Assembly (NCBI GenBank): GCA_016294985.1
Contig: JAECRW010000036.1
Location: 1-12,280 of the forward strand
From: Candidatus Sifarchaeum marinoarchaea
GTDB taxonomy: Archaea; Asgardarchaeota; Sifarchaeia; Borrarchaeales; Borrarchaeaceae
DNA: 12,280 nt
Direction: 5' to 3'
Of this stretch, positions 1 to 5,807 are shown piece by piece (the stretch's first letter is position 1; every line of letters begins with the position of its first letter). The notes beneath the pieces were generated by a model that worked only from the letters and a program-made list of their open reading frames with translations, had not been told where the DNA came from and did not search any database. The position numbers and the translations under genes were made by a program.

Positions 1-396
1 TACTACCGCAATTATATTGATACCATGCTTCCCAAAATCAACGAGATCTACGAAGCTAGAGCGAAAGCAATGATTGAAGCGATGGATGCTACGTTCCCTG
101 CAGGAATGCGTACAGATCCGAAGGGTGGCTTTTTCATATGGTGGGAACCAGAAAACAAGAACTTCAATGCAAAAGAGTTCCTGGAGAGGGTAGCAATGCC
201 TAATGAAGTGCTATTTGTACCCGGAGAAGCCTTCTATCCGCTTGGAGGTATGGCATATATGCCAGACAGCAACTCTCTACAACCAACTGTTGCTGAAAAG
301 CATGAACTGAGATTAAGTTATAGTTTTAAGGATGAGAATAACATCCGAGAAGGTGTTCCCCTACTTGGAAAATTGCTAACTGAGGAACTAGGTTAA
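1..396 (+). CDS. PLP-dependent aminotransferase, class I/II (C-terminal part, 5' end outside window)
   Basis: This is the C-terminal end of a fold-type I aminotransferase that transfers amino groups between amino acids and 2-oxo acids using pyridoxal phosphate in the cytoplasm. The frame is open from base 1, so the gene begins to the left and the ATG at 25 is internal. Visible family features are the Pro-x-Gly-Gly-x-Phe-x-Trp type strand (GGFFIW, from about nt 124), the FVPGEAFY turn (about nt 211-237) and the ELRLSYS strand, whose Arg (nt 310-312) is the expected substrate-carboxylate-binding residue. This C-terminal pattern is typical of the 2-aminoadipate/aromatic (LysN or MocR-like) branch, but the PLP-binding lysine region is not in the window, so the substrate is not assigned. 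The gene ends at TAA and is convergent with the ybaK-like gene. Family call is confident; subfamily is inference. Confidence 0.85.
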   Translation, partial: YYRNYIDTMLPKINEIYEARAKAMIEAMDATFPAGMRTDPKGGFFIWWEPENKNFNAKEFLERVAMPNEVLFVPGEAFYPLGGMAYMPDSNSLQPTVAEKHELRLSYSFKDENNIREGVPLLGKLLTEELG

Positions 397-398
397 TC

Positions 399-457
399 CT
401 CTCTCTTTTTACTTCCTTTCTATTGAAAGTGTGTTTTCAGAAGTGATTTTTATTTTT
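399..457 (+). terminator. T-rich tracts, probable transcription termination of the aminotransferase
   Basis: Just after the aminotransferase stop codon the plus strand has a pyrimidine tract (399-421, including a run of five T), then a second T-rich tract at 446-457 that overlaps the end of the opposing gene. Archaeal RNA polymerase terminates at oligo-T runs without needing a hairpin, so this is a plausible terminator. No strong hairpin is seen. Confidence 0.4.
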
Positions 458-917
458 CATCAGTTTCTATTGCAATATCTTTGACTAAAGCACCACTTAG
501 TTGGAGAATGTCTGATGTTTTTAATTTAACCATTTTTTTACGAGTGCCTCCGCCTGCCCAAATAAAATCGTTTTTTAATACTAAAGGATCGATTACTGTT
601 CGTAATGGATTTTTGTGTCCAATTGGAGGGATTCCTCCAGTAGGGTAACCTGTAATATGTTCAGCAATTTTTGTGCTCGCGATTTTGGCTTTTTTCAGGC
701 TAAAAACCTGTTGAAGTTTTTTACGAGACACATTTTGATCCCCTCGAATAATTGCTAGAAGGGGTAATTTATTCTCATCAACAAAAACTATCGATTTGAC
801 GATTTTATCTAATGGGACACCAAGCGATTTAGCAGCAGCGTCTGCAGTATGTGTCTCCTTTTTTTCGAAGAATTCGAATTCTATTTCTGCGCGTATTAGA
901 TAGGCTTTTAGGTTCAT
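450..917 (-). CDS. YbaK/ProX-type aminoacyl-tRNA deacylase
   Basis: A 155-residue protein of the YbaK/EbsC/ProX family, small cytoplasmic enzymes that hydrolyse wrongly charged tRNA (for example Cys- or Ala-tRNA(Pro)) in trans. The length matches single-domain family members. Visible hallmarks are the IVKSIVF strand with the conserved lysine at residue 41, the GYPTGGIPPIGH loop (residues 90-101), which corresponds to the family's Gly-rich substrate-pocket loop, and the GGG turn at 122-124. The ATG at 915-917 has no clear Shine-Dalgarno sequence before it, so a leaderless or short-leader transcript is possible. The gene stands alone, convergent with the aminotransferase and divergent from the first glycosyltransferase. 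Which mischarged tRNA it clears cannot be read from the sequence. Confidence 0.85.
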   Translation of the reverse strand: MNLKAYLIRAEIEFEFFEKKETHTADAAAKSLGVPLDKIVKSIVFVDENKLPLLAIIRGDQNVSRKKLQQVFSLKKAKIASTKIAEHITGYPTGGIPPIGHKNPLRTVIDPLVLKNDFIWAGGGTRKKMVKLKTSDILQLSGALVKDIAIETDEK

Positions 918-939
918 TTTAAAAACCTAGGCATTTTGC

Positions 940-990
940 AATATGAGGTTTTGATCATTTGTGGATTACTATTATTTTGAATATTTAATA
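940..990 (-). promoter_or_regulatory. candidate promoter region of the ybaK-like gene
   Basis: On the minus strand two A/T-rich TATA-like stretches lie upstream of the ybaK-like start. One reads ATTAAATATTC (about 978-988) and would give a leader of roughly 40 nt. The other reads AAAACCTCATATTG (about 941-954), centred about 25 nt before the ATG, and would fit a leaderless transcript. Neither is a strong match, and choosing between them needs transcript-start data. Confidence 0.2.
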
Positions 991-992
991 CA

Positions 993-1089
993 TCAACATA
1001 AGAAAACTTTATTTTCCTCAAAAGACCTTGTCAGGTTGCACTACTGAGTAAATCGATATCCAAAGAGTAAATTCAAAGAAGAGAATCTT
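993..1089 (+). repeat. leader repeat, copy 1 (upstream of first GT39-like gene)
   Basis: This 97-base stretch is the counterpart of 2843-2938. Identity is concentrated in three blocks: the promoter-like box (20 of 21 bases), a middle block with CACTACT and ATATCCAAA, and the 15 bases next to the ATG (AAAGAAGAGAATCTT, 14 of 15). The part between box and middle block has diverged. The leader was evidently copied together with the gene. Confidence 0.7.
1001..1015 (+). promoter_or_regulatory. promoter-like box of the first GT39-like gene (BRE/TATA-like)
   Basis: The sequence AAAACTTTATT (1003-1013), with A-rich DNA in front, resembles an archaeal BRE plus TATA element. It is repeated almost exactly, at nearly the same distance from the start codon, before the second GT39-like gene (2853-2863). 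Across 21 bases (993-1013 versus 2843-2863) 20 are identical. A TATA box here would place transcription start near 1035, leaving a leader of about 55 nt. Confidence 0.45.
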
Positions 1090-2790
1090 ATGTGGACAAG
1101 TATGCTAATGAAAAAAGAACATGTTATTCTTGCACTCATACTAGTTTTAGCTTTTATCCTAAGGCTTTATGGTGTTATAGTTGATGTTGACTTCTTTTTT
1201 CGTGAAGCTACTTATGGGATAGCCGCCTGGAGGATACTTGATGGTGACATGATTTACCGTGATTTTACACATCCCCAGGCTCCACTTACCCCGTTTTTGT
1301 TTGCGTTTGTTTTCCTAATATTTGGAGTTGGTATCATTCAGGCGAGGTTATTTATCGTTTTTTTCACAACTTTTTCGTGTTTCGTGATCTTTTTGGTAGG
1401 GAAAAAGATTGATTACAAAACAGGCTTGCTTGGAAGTTTAATTTTTGCAATTGTTCCAGTATCTGTTTCTTATGGCATGATGGCGGTAAATGACTTTATC
1501 GCTGTTGCCTTCTGTATTATAGGCTACTATTTTCTGACATCAGTTCTCATAAATCTTAAGGACAAAAGAGATTCTAGTACAGAAAGAAACAACCTAATTT
1601 TAGCTGGACTTTTTGTAAGCATTGGCGTTTTGATTAGAATCATAGTTGCACCAATATTCCTTGCTTTTATCGTTATTCTTATCATAGAAGGGCAACTTGC
1701 CGAAGTTAGAATGAATGATCTGGTAAAATATATTGCTTTTTTCATTACAGGGTTCGTTATTTCTTTATTGATTGTGTCTTTGCCCTTTTACTTACTATTA
1801 GGTGACGAATTTACAACACAGGTTCTAGGACAGCATTTATCGAAGGGTTCAATACCACTAAGAGAGCGTTGGAGACTGCCAGTAAAATATTTAATTAGAA
1901 ATAACTTATATTTGTTCGTTTTCTTTGCACTAAGCATTCCTTTTGCAATAAGAAAATCATACGGAAGAGGGTTAATCATTTGCATTCTTTTCATGGTTTT
2001 TACTATTTTTCTTTTTGTTCCTCGACAATATTTCAATTATTATGAAGCAAATATTCCATTAATGGCCATGGTCTGCGGTTTCTTTCCCTTACCAAATTAC
2101 AAATCACTCAATTTCAAATCAGTAATGCTAAATTCGATTGTAGTATTGAATCTATTGTTATACAAGATTTATCGTCATTTTTATCTTACCGAATATAGAG
2201 TGGGTTTTTTTAGTCATGTTTTAGGACAGATTGCTATTGTGGCGACACTAATCTTTGTCGTCGCCCTTATCGTCATTTTAACCAAGGAAGGACAGTTTTC
2301 AGAAATCAGAATTAGTAGTCCCATAAGAAATGTATTTTCTTCCTCTTCTCAGATTTTAAATCATCTAAAACGTATTCTTAATCATAATTTGGTAAAATTT
2401 GTCCTTGCATCCGCCTTAATTGTTCTAATCGCGACAACTGGTGTTTCTTACCCCGTTCTTTCTGAAAGAGATAAGAAAGCTATTGATTGGATTAAAGCAA
2501 ATACATCTCCTGATGATTATATTCTTACTGATGACTTGAAAATCAATTTTCGGGCAACAAGGAGAAGTCCGTTTGCCGAGATTTCAAAAGATCTAACAGA
2601 TCTTGGCGAACTAACTGGTGAGATGTTTATTGAAGCGTGTTATGAATATGACATACGAGTTGTTGTGAATGCAGGAAGAATGTTCGCTTACCGTGATACT
2701 TATAATGTCTTCCTGGAGTTTCTTGAGGAGAATTATGTTCCTATTAAAGAAGGTCACACAATCTACGTACGTACAACCCCCCTCGTGTAG
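1090..2790 (+). CDS. GT39-like (PMT/ArnT-type) membrane glycosyltransferase, paralog 1
   Basis: A 566-residue multi-pass membrane protein with roughly a dozen predicted helices, short basic N-terminus and a soluble C-terminal domain from about residue 453. The order of motifs fits GT-C glycosyltransferases that move a sugar from a lipid carrier to an acceptor outside the membrane. A first extracytoplasmic loop has REATYGIAAWR followed by IYRDF (residues 38-59), Asn-Asp at 134-135 follows the Pro/Gly helix start, and PRQYFNYY...IPLMAM lies at 311-327. The catalytic Asp-Glu pair expected in the first loop reads Arg-Glu (38-39). An EGQ-type motif occurs twice, at about 198-213 and 398-413. The C-terminal domain (IDWIKANTSPDDYIL...) is typical of archaeal members. 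It is a tandem paralog of the gene at 2939. Donor and acceptor are unknown. Confidence 0.8.
   Translation: MWTSMLMKKEHVILALILVLAFILRLYGVIVDVDFFFREATYGIAAWRILDGDMIYRDFTHPQAPLTPFLFAFVFLIFGVGIIQARLFIVFFTTFSCFVIFLVGKKIDYKTGLLGSLIFAIVPVSVSYGMMAVNDFIAVAFCIIGYYFLTSVLINLKDKRDSSTERNNLILAGLFVSIGVLIRIIVAPIFLAFIVILIIEGQLAEVRMNDLVKYIAFFITGFVISLLIVSLPFYLLLGDEFTTQVLGQHLSKGSIPLRERWRLPVKYLIRNNLYLFVFFALSIPFAIRKSYGRGLIICILFMVFTIFLFVPRQYFNYYEANIPLMAMVCGFFPLPNYKSLNFKSVMLNSIVVLNLLLYKIYRHFYLTEYRVGFFSHVLGQIAIVATLIFVVALIVILTKEGQFSEIRISSPIRNVFSSSSQILNHLKRILNHNLVKFVLASALIVLIATTGVSYPVLSERDKKAIDWIKANTSPDDYILTDDLKINFRATRRSPFAEISKDLTDLGELTGEMFIEACYEYDIRVVVNAGRMFAYRDTYNVFLEFLEENYVPIKEGHTIYVRTTPLV
1680..1730 (+). repeat. EGQ-motif repeat, paralog 1, copy 1
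   Basis: This in-frame 51-base segment encodes IIEGQLAEVRMNDLVK after a membrane helix. It matches the first copy in paralog 2 (3568-3618) at 42 of 51 bases by hand count. A diverged second copy occurs 600 bases downstream, at 2280-2330, encoding EGQFSEIRISSPIR. Confidence 0.65.
2280..2330 (+). repeat. EGQ-motif repeat, paralog 1, copy 2 (diverged)
   Basis: This is the second in-frame occurrence of the motif in paralog 1, encoding KEGQFSEIRISSPIR, 200 residues after the first. It again directly follows a hydrophobic helix and precedes a polar stretch. It is clearly more diverged from copy 1 than the two copies of paralog 2 are from one another. Confidence 0.5.
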
Positions 2791-2805
2791 GGTGATAGAT
2801 CACGA
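2783..2805 (+). repeat. small inverted repeat around the stop codon of paralog 1
   Basis: TCGTG (2783-2787) pairs with CACGA (2801-2805) around a 13-base loop. Inside this lies GTGAT-AG-ATCAC (2792-2803), a second short palindrome. They are mutually exclusive, no T-run follows, and the counterpart after paralog 2 lacks them. An operator or weak 3'-end hairpin is possible, as is chance. Confidence 0.2.
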
Positions 2806-2842
2806 CCAAAACCTTTATCAAATAGCACAATATCAAAAAAGG

Positions 2843-2938
2843 TCAACAAAAGAAAACTTTATTGTCATAATATCCCCAAATGAGTTTCACTACTAAATTA
2901 AATCAATATCCAAATGTTAACTCAAAGAAGAGAATCGT
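2843..2938 (+). repeat. leader repeat, copy 2 (upstream of second GT39-like gene)
   Basis: The 96-base counterpart of 993-1089. The distance from the promoter-like box to the ATG is kept within one base. The last 15 bases (AAAGAAGAGAATCGT) differ from copy 1 at one position and include the purine-rich stretch that may serve as a weak ribosome binding site. Confidence 0.7.
2851..2865 (+). promoter_or_regulatory. promoter-like box of the second GT39-like gene
   Basis: AAAACTTTATT (2853-2863) is identical to the box before paralog 1, at the same spacing from the start codon. Its presence suggests that paralog 2 has its own promoter and is not only read through from paralog 1. A second similar string, AAACCTTTATC, lies about 50 bases upstream (2809-2819) and could be an alternative. 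Confidence 0.45.
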
Positions 2939-4729
2939 ATGTGGACAGATAGGGTAAAAAAAAGAGAACATGTTTTTCTCATAATAATATTAGTTATAGC
3001 TTTTGTGCTGAGGCTTTACGGCATCCTAGTTTACGCCCAATTGATGCCCAGCATCACTTCACAGACACTTCATATAAGACATTTCCGTGAAGCCACTTTT
3101 GGAATGGCTGCATGGAGGATAACTGAAGGTGATCTGCCGTATCGAGATTTTTTTCATGCACAAACTCCACTTTCTCCCCTTTTACTTGCTTTAGTTTTCT
3201 CACTATTTGGAGTTGGCATTATTCAAGCAAGGTTATTCCTGGTGTTTTTCACCACTTTTACATGTTTTATGATCTTTTTGGCTGGAAAAAGGATCGATTA
3301 CAAAACGGGCTTACTTGGAAGTTTGACCTTCGCAATTGCTCCTACATCAGTTCTGTATGGAATGCTGGCACTAAATGATTTTATCGCCATGACATTCAGT
3401 GTTATCGGCTACTATTTTCTAACACCGATCATCATGAACGATAAAGGCACAAAAAGGGATTTTACTGTTGAAAGGAACAACTTGCTCTTGGCTGGATTTT
3501 TTCTAAGTATTGGAGTTATGATCAAAATTATTGTTGCCCCGATATTCTTTGCCTTTATCGCTATTTTAATCATAGAAGGACAATTTGCCGATGTTAGAAT
3601 TAGCGATCAGGTAAAAAATGTAACTTTTCTCATTGTTGGATTCGCTATTCCTCTTTTACTTACATTTTCGGCTTTTTACTTAATAATCGGTGACGAATTT
3701 ACAACACAGGTTTTGGGACAACATTTATCAAAGAGTTCAACCTGGAAAAATCGTTGGAAATCCCTAGTGCAGTTTTTGATCCTAGAGAATTTCTATATTT
3801 TTGTTTTCTTTGTATTAAGTGCTCCTTTCGCAGCAAGAAAATCATATGGAAGAGGATTAATTATTTGCACTCTTTTTATGGTTGTCGCTGTATTTCTCTT
3901 TGTTCCACGACAATATTACAATTACTATGAAATAAACATTCCATTGATGGCCATGGTCTGTGGTTTCATTCCCTTACCAGATTTAAAATCGTTAGATACT
4001 AAATTAGCTATTTTAATTTTCAGTGTTATTGTAAATGTATTGTTATTTCCAATATATCGTTTTTTAACTCAAGGTATGGTACTTCGTCATTATTTTACTC
4101 AGGGGATGGGACAAGCGGCCCTTTTATTGTTTTTATTTACTTTAATCGCCTTAATTCTAATTGTAATCATAGAAGGACAATTTGCTGAAGTTGGAATTTA
4201 CTATCAGGTAAAAAAGGCGGTTTCTTTTCCATATCAGATGCTAAAATTATCAGTTTTAAAAAATCTTTTAAATTTAACGCGTTTAAGATCAACAACGTTA
4301 AAATGTTTAAATAGCATTTTAAATCGGAATGTAGCAAAAGCTCTTGCAGCATCACTGATTGTTCTAATCGCACTGACTAATGTTTCATATCCTCCTCCTT
4401 CTGAAACAGATAGAAAAACTATTGATTGGATTAAAGCGAACACTTCCCCCGATGATTATATTCTTGCTGATAATTTAAACATTAATTTTCGGGCAGTAAG
4501 GAGAAGCCCATTTGCCGAGATTTCATATGATAGAACAAAACAGGGCAAACTAACTGGCGAGATGTTCATTGAGGCATGTTATGAATATGATATACAAGTT
4601 GTTGTGAACACAGGACGGTTGTTTGGAAACTACGATACCTTTAATGTTTTCCTAGAGTTTCTTAAGGAAAACTATGTTCAAATCGAAGTAGGTCACACAA
4701 TCTACGTACGTACAACCTCCTTACAATGA
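2939..4729 (+). CDS. GT39-like (PMT/ArnT-type) membrane glycosyltransferase, paralog 2
   Basis: A 596-residue paralog of the preceding gene, with the same architecture: basic N-terminus, about a dozen membrane helices and a soluble C-terminal domain from about residue 483. Shared landmarks are FREATFGMAAWR plus PYRDFF (residues 49-72), Asn-Asp at 146-147, GDEFTTQVLGQHLSKS (251-266) and PRQYYNYYEINIPLMAM (323-339). As in paralog 1, Arg-Glu (50-51) stands where the GT-C family usually has Asp-Glu. It differs by about 12 extra residues in the first loop (about 33-48) and a basic, Leu-rich extra segment before the last helix (about 434-456). The EGQ motif occurs at 211-226 and 410-425. The C-terminal domain is highly similar to paralog 1, including a 27-base stretch of identical DNA. 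Substrate unknown; both copies are intact. Confidence 0.8.
   Translation: MWTDRVKKREHVFLIIILVIAFVLRLYGILVYAQLMPSITSQTLHIRHFREATFGMAAWRITEGDLPYRDFFHAQTPLSPLLLALVFSLFGVGIIQARLFLVFFTTFTCFMIFLAGKRIDYKTGLLGSLTFAIAPTSVLYGMLALNDFIAMTFSVIGYYFLTPIIMNDKGTKRDFTVERNNLLLAGFFLSIGVMIKIIVAPIFFAFIAILIIEGQFADVRISDQVKNVTFLIVGFAIPLLLTFSAFYLIIGDEFTTQVLGQHLSKSSTWKNRWKSLVQFLILENFYIFVFFVLSAPFAARKSYGRGLIICTLFMVVAVFLFVPRQYYNYYEINIPLMAMVCGFIPLPDLKSLDTKLAILIFSVIVNVLLFPIYRFLTQGMVLRHYFTQGMGQAALLLFLFTLIALILIVIIEGQFAEVGIYYQVKKAVSFPYQMLKLSVLKNLLNLTRLRSTTLKCLNSILNRNVAKALAASLIVLIALTNVSYPPPSETDRKTIDWIKANTSPDDYILADNLNINFRAVRRSPFAEISYDRTKQGKLTGEMFIEACYEYDIQVVVNTGRLFGNYDTFNVFLEFLKENYVQIEVGHTIYVRTTSLQ
3568..3618 (+). repeat. EGQ-motif repeat, paralog 2, copy 1
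   Basis: An in-frame 51-base direct repeat with 4165-4215; 45 of 51 bases are identical by hand count, with the first 21 bases the same. It encodes IIEGQFADVRISDQVK (residues 211-226), just after a membrane helix. Confidence 0.75.
4165..4215 (+). repeat. EGQ-motif repeat, paralog 2, copy 2
   Basis: The second copy of the 51-base direct repeat, 597 bases (199 codons) after the first and in the same frame. It encodes IIEGQFAEVGIYYQVK (residues 410-425). It is closer to copy 1 of the same gene than to the positionally equivalent copy of paralog 1. Confidence 0.75.
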
Positions 4730-4830
4730 AAATAAAGTCGAAAACAAGACTGTAATCTAGGTTGCGTGAATATGAGTTTGATGCAATTTATTCAACTTAG
4801 AAATAGTAGAAGCTTGCTATTTTGATAATC

Positions 4831-4847
4831 ACCAGTTAAATATAAGA
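4831..4847 (+). promoter_or_regulatory. candidate promoter of the UbiA-family gene
   Basis: ACCAGTTAAATATAAG contains an archaeal TATA-like core (TTAAATATA, 4836-4844). Its centre lies about 39 bases before the TTG start, which would leave a leader of only a dozen or so bases. It is the best TATA match in the 149-base gap between paralog 2 and this gene. Confidence 0.4.
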
Positions 4848-4878
4848 CCTTTAAGTCATAAATTAGAGACTGATTTAA

Positions 4879-5748
4879 TTGCCTAACATTATTTCAAAAA
4901 TTCTAGCAATTATTGAAACAAGCAGACCGGTTATTTGGCTTTTCGCAGTCGGAACGGCATTTTGTGGAATGATTATGGCATTAAAAGGCATTCCACCTCT
5001 GTATGAATTTCTTCTAATGTGCTTAGCGATGATTTCTGCTACCTTTTCTGCCAACTTAGTTAATGCTGCCACAGATGTCGAAGTTGATAGGATAAATAAG
5101 CCAAATCGACCGCTTCCTGAAGGTCGAGTAACTGTTCGTGAGGCCTTTGTGATAGGAATCTTTTGTCTAATATTAACTTTAATTATCTCTTTTCTATTTG
5201 GAATTGTACCTTTCTTAATTGCTATAGTCGGTCTAACTTTTGCGGTAATTTATTCTGTTCCTCCAATTGCCCTGAAGGAGCGGGGAATTCTAGCTAATAT
5301 TGCACTGGCATTCAGTTACAGTACACTCATTTTCCTTTGGGGTTGGGCAATAGTTGCCCCGCTTATCTTAGAATTAACTGTTATCATAATATTGATTTTT
5401 CTGCTTATTCAGATTACCGCCGCAAATGTAATAAAAGATTTAGTAGACTATGAAGGCGATCTTATAAGTAGACGAACGGTTCCAGGTCAATTGGGATTGA
5501 AAAAGACAATAGTAGTTATTGCGCCATTTATGGTAGTGATCTATTTTCTTATTCCTGTATTATGGTTGTTCAAAGTTTTCTCATGGCATTATTTACCAAT
5601 TTCCTTAATGGCGCTATGGGGTATCGCTATATTAGTTTTCTTGTATAAAAAACCATCAAAGGATCGGCGAATTAAAGCCTTTCTTCATGCTTTCTTCATG
5701 TCTTTGTTATCCGAGTTTTTATTTGCTGGCGTCTATGTCCTAAGTTAA
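4879..5748 (+). CDS. UbiA-family polyprenyltransferase
   Basis: A 289-residue integral membrane enzyme of the UbiA superfamily, which transfers an isoprenoid chain from its diphosphate to an acceptor within the membrane. Both Asp-rich Mg-diphosphate motifs are present: N62-AAT-D66-VEV-D70 followed by NKPNRPLPEG (residues 73-82), and D187-LV-D190-YEG-D194. Between them is the family's YSVPPIALKERG loop (125-136). Eight or nine membrane helices and the usual length fit. The TTG start is chosen because an in-frame TAA lies directly before it and the next Met is at residue 31, inside the first helix. The archaeal alternatives are digeranylgeranylglyceryl phosphate synthase (membrane lipid) and a prenylquinone-type enzyme; the sequence does not decide between them. 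It is co-directional with the glycosyltransferases, and a functional link is only inference. Confidence 0.85.
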   Translation: MPNIISKILAIIETSRPVIWLFAVGTAFCGMIMALKGIPPLYEFLLMCLAMISATFSANLVNAATDVEVDRINKPNRPLPEGRVTVREAFVIGIFCLILTLIISFLFGIVPFLIAIVGLTFAVIYSVPPIALKERGILANIALAFSYSTLIFLWGWAIVAPLILELTVIIILIFLLIQITAANVIKDLVDYEGDLISRRTVPGQLGLKKTIVVIAPFMVVIYFLIPVLWLFKVFSWHYLPISLMALWGIAILVFLYKKPSKDRRIKAFLHAFFMSLLSEFLFAGVYVLS

Positions 5749-5755
5749 GATTTTA

Positions 5756-5768
5756 CTTGAAAATAAAC
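5756..5768 (-). terminator. weak T-rich tract downstream of rad50
   Basis: On the minus strand, about 40 bases past the rad50 stop, the sequence GTTTATTTTCAA is moderately T-rich and lies in the convergent gap between the UbiA-family gene and rad50. It is the only candidate for an oligo-T terminator of the resection operon in this gap, and a weak one. Confidence 0.2.
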
Positions 5769-5807
5769 TCTGTGAAAATCTGAATTCAAAGCTAGTTTAG
5801 GAAAATG

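Noticed and set aside
918..1089. Possible RNA gene or riboswitch in the divergent gap
   Set aside because: The gap is AT-rich with no tRNA-like cloverleaf, no strong stems and no known aptamer pattern; promoter-like elements and the leader repeat explain what is visible.
2669..2896. 75-codon open frame overlapping the end of GT39-like paralog 1 and the following gap
   Set aside because: Most of it overlaps the conserved C-terminal domain in another frame, and its tail covers the duplicated leader of paralog 2. No counterpart is kept after paralog 2.
993..2938. Leader repeats considered as ends of a mobile element around paralog 1
   Set aside because: They are direct repeats located before each gene with matching distances to ATG. 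There is no transposase or terminal inverted repeat, so tandem gene duplication explains them better.
4875..5072. 65-codon minus-strand open frame over the start of the UbiA-family gene
   Set aside because: The plus frame carries both Asp-rich UbiA motifs and the membrane helices; this is its antisense shadow.
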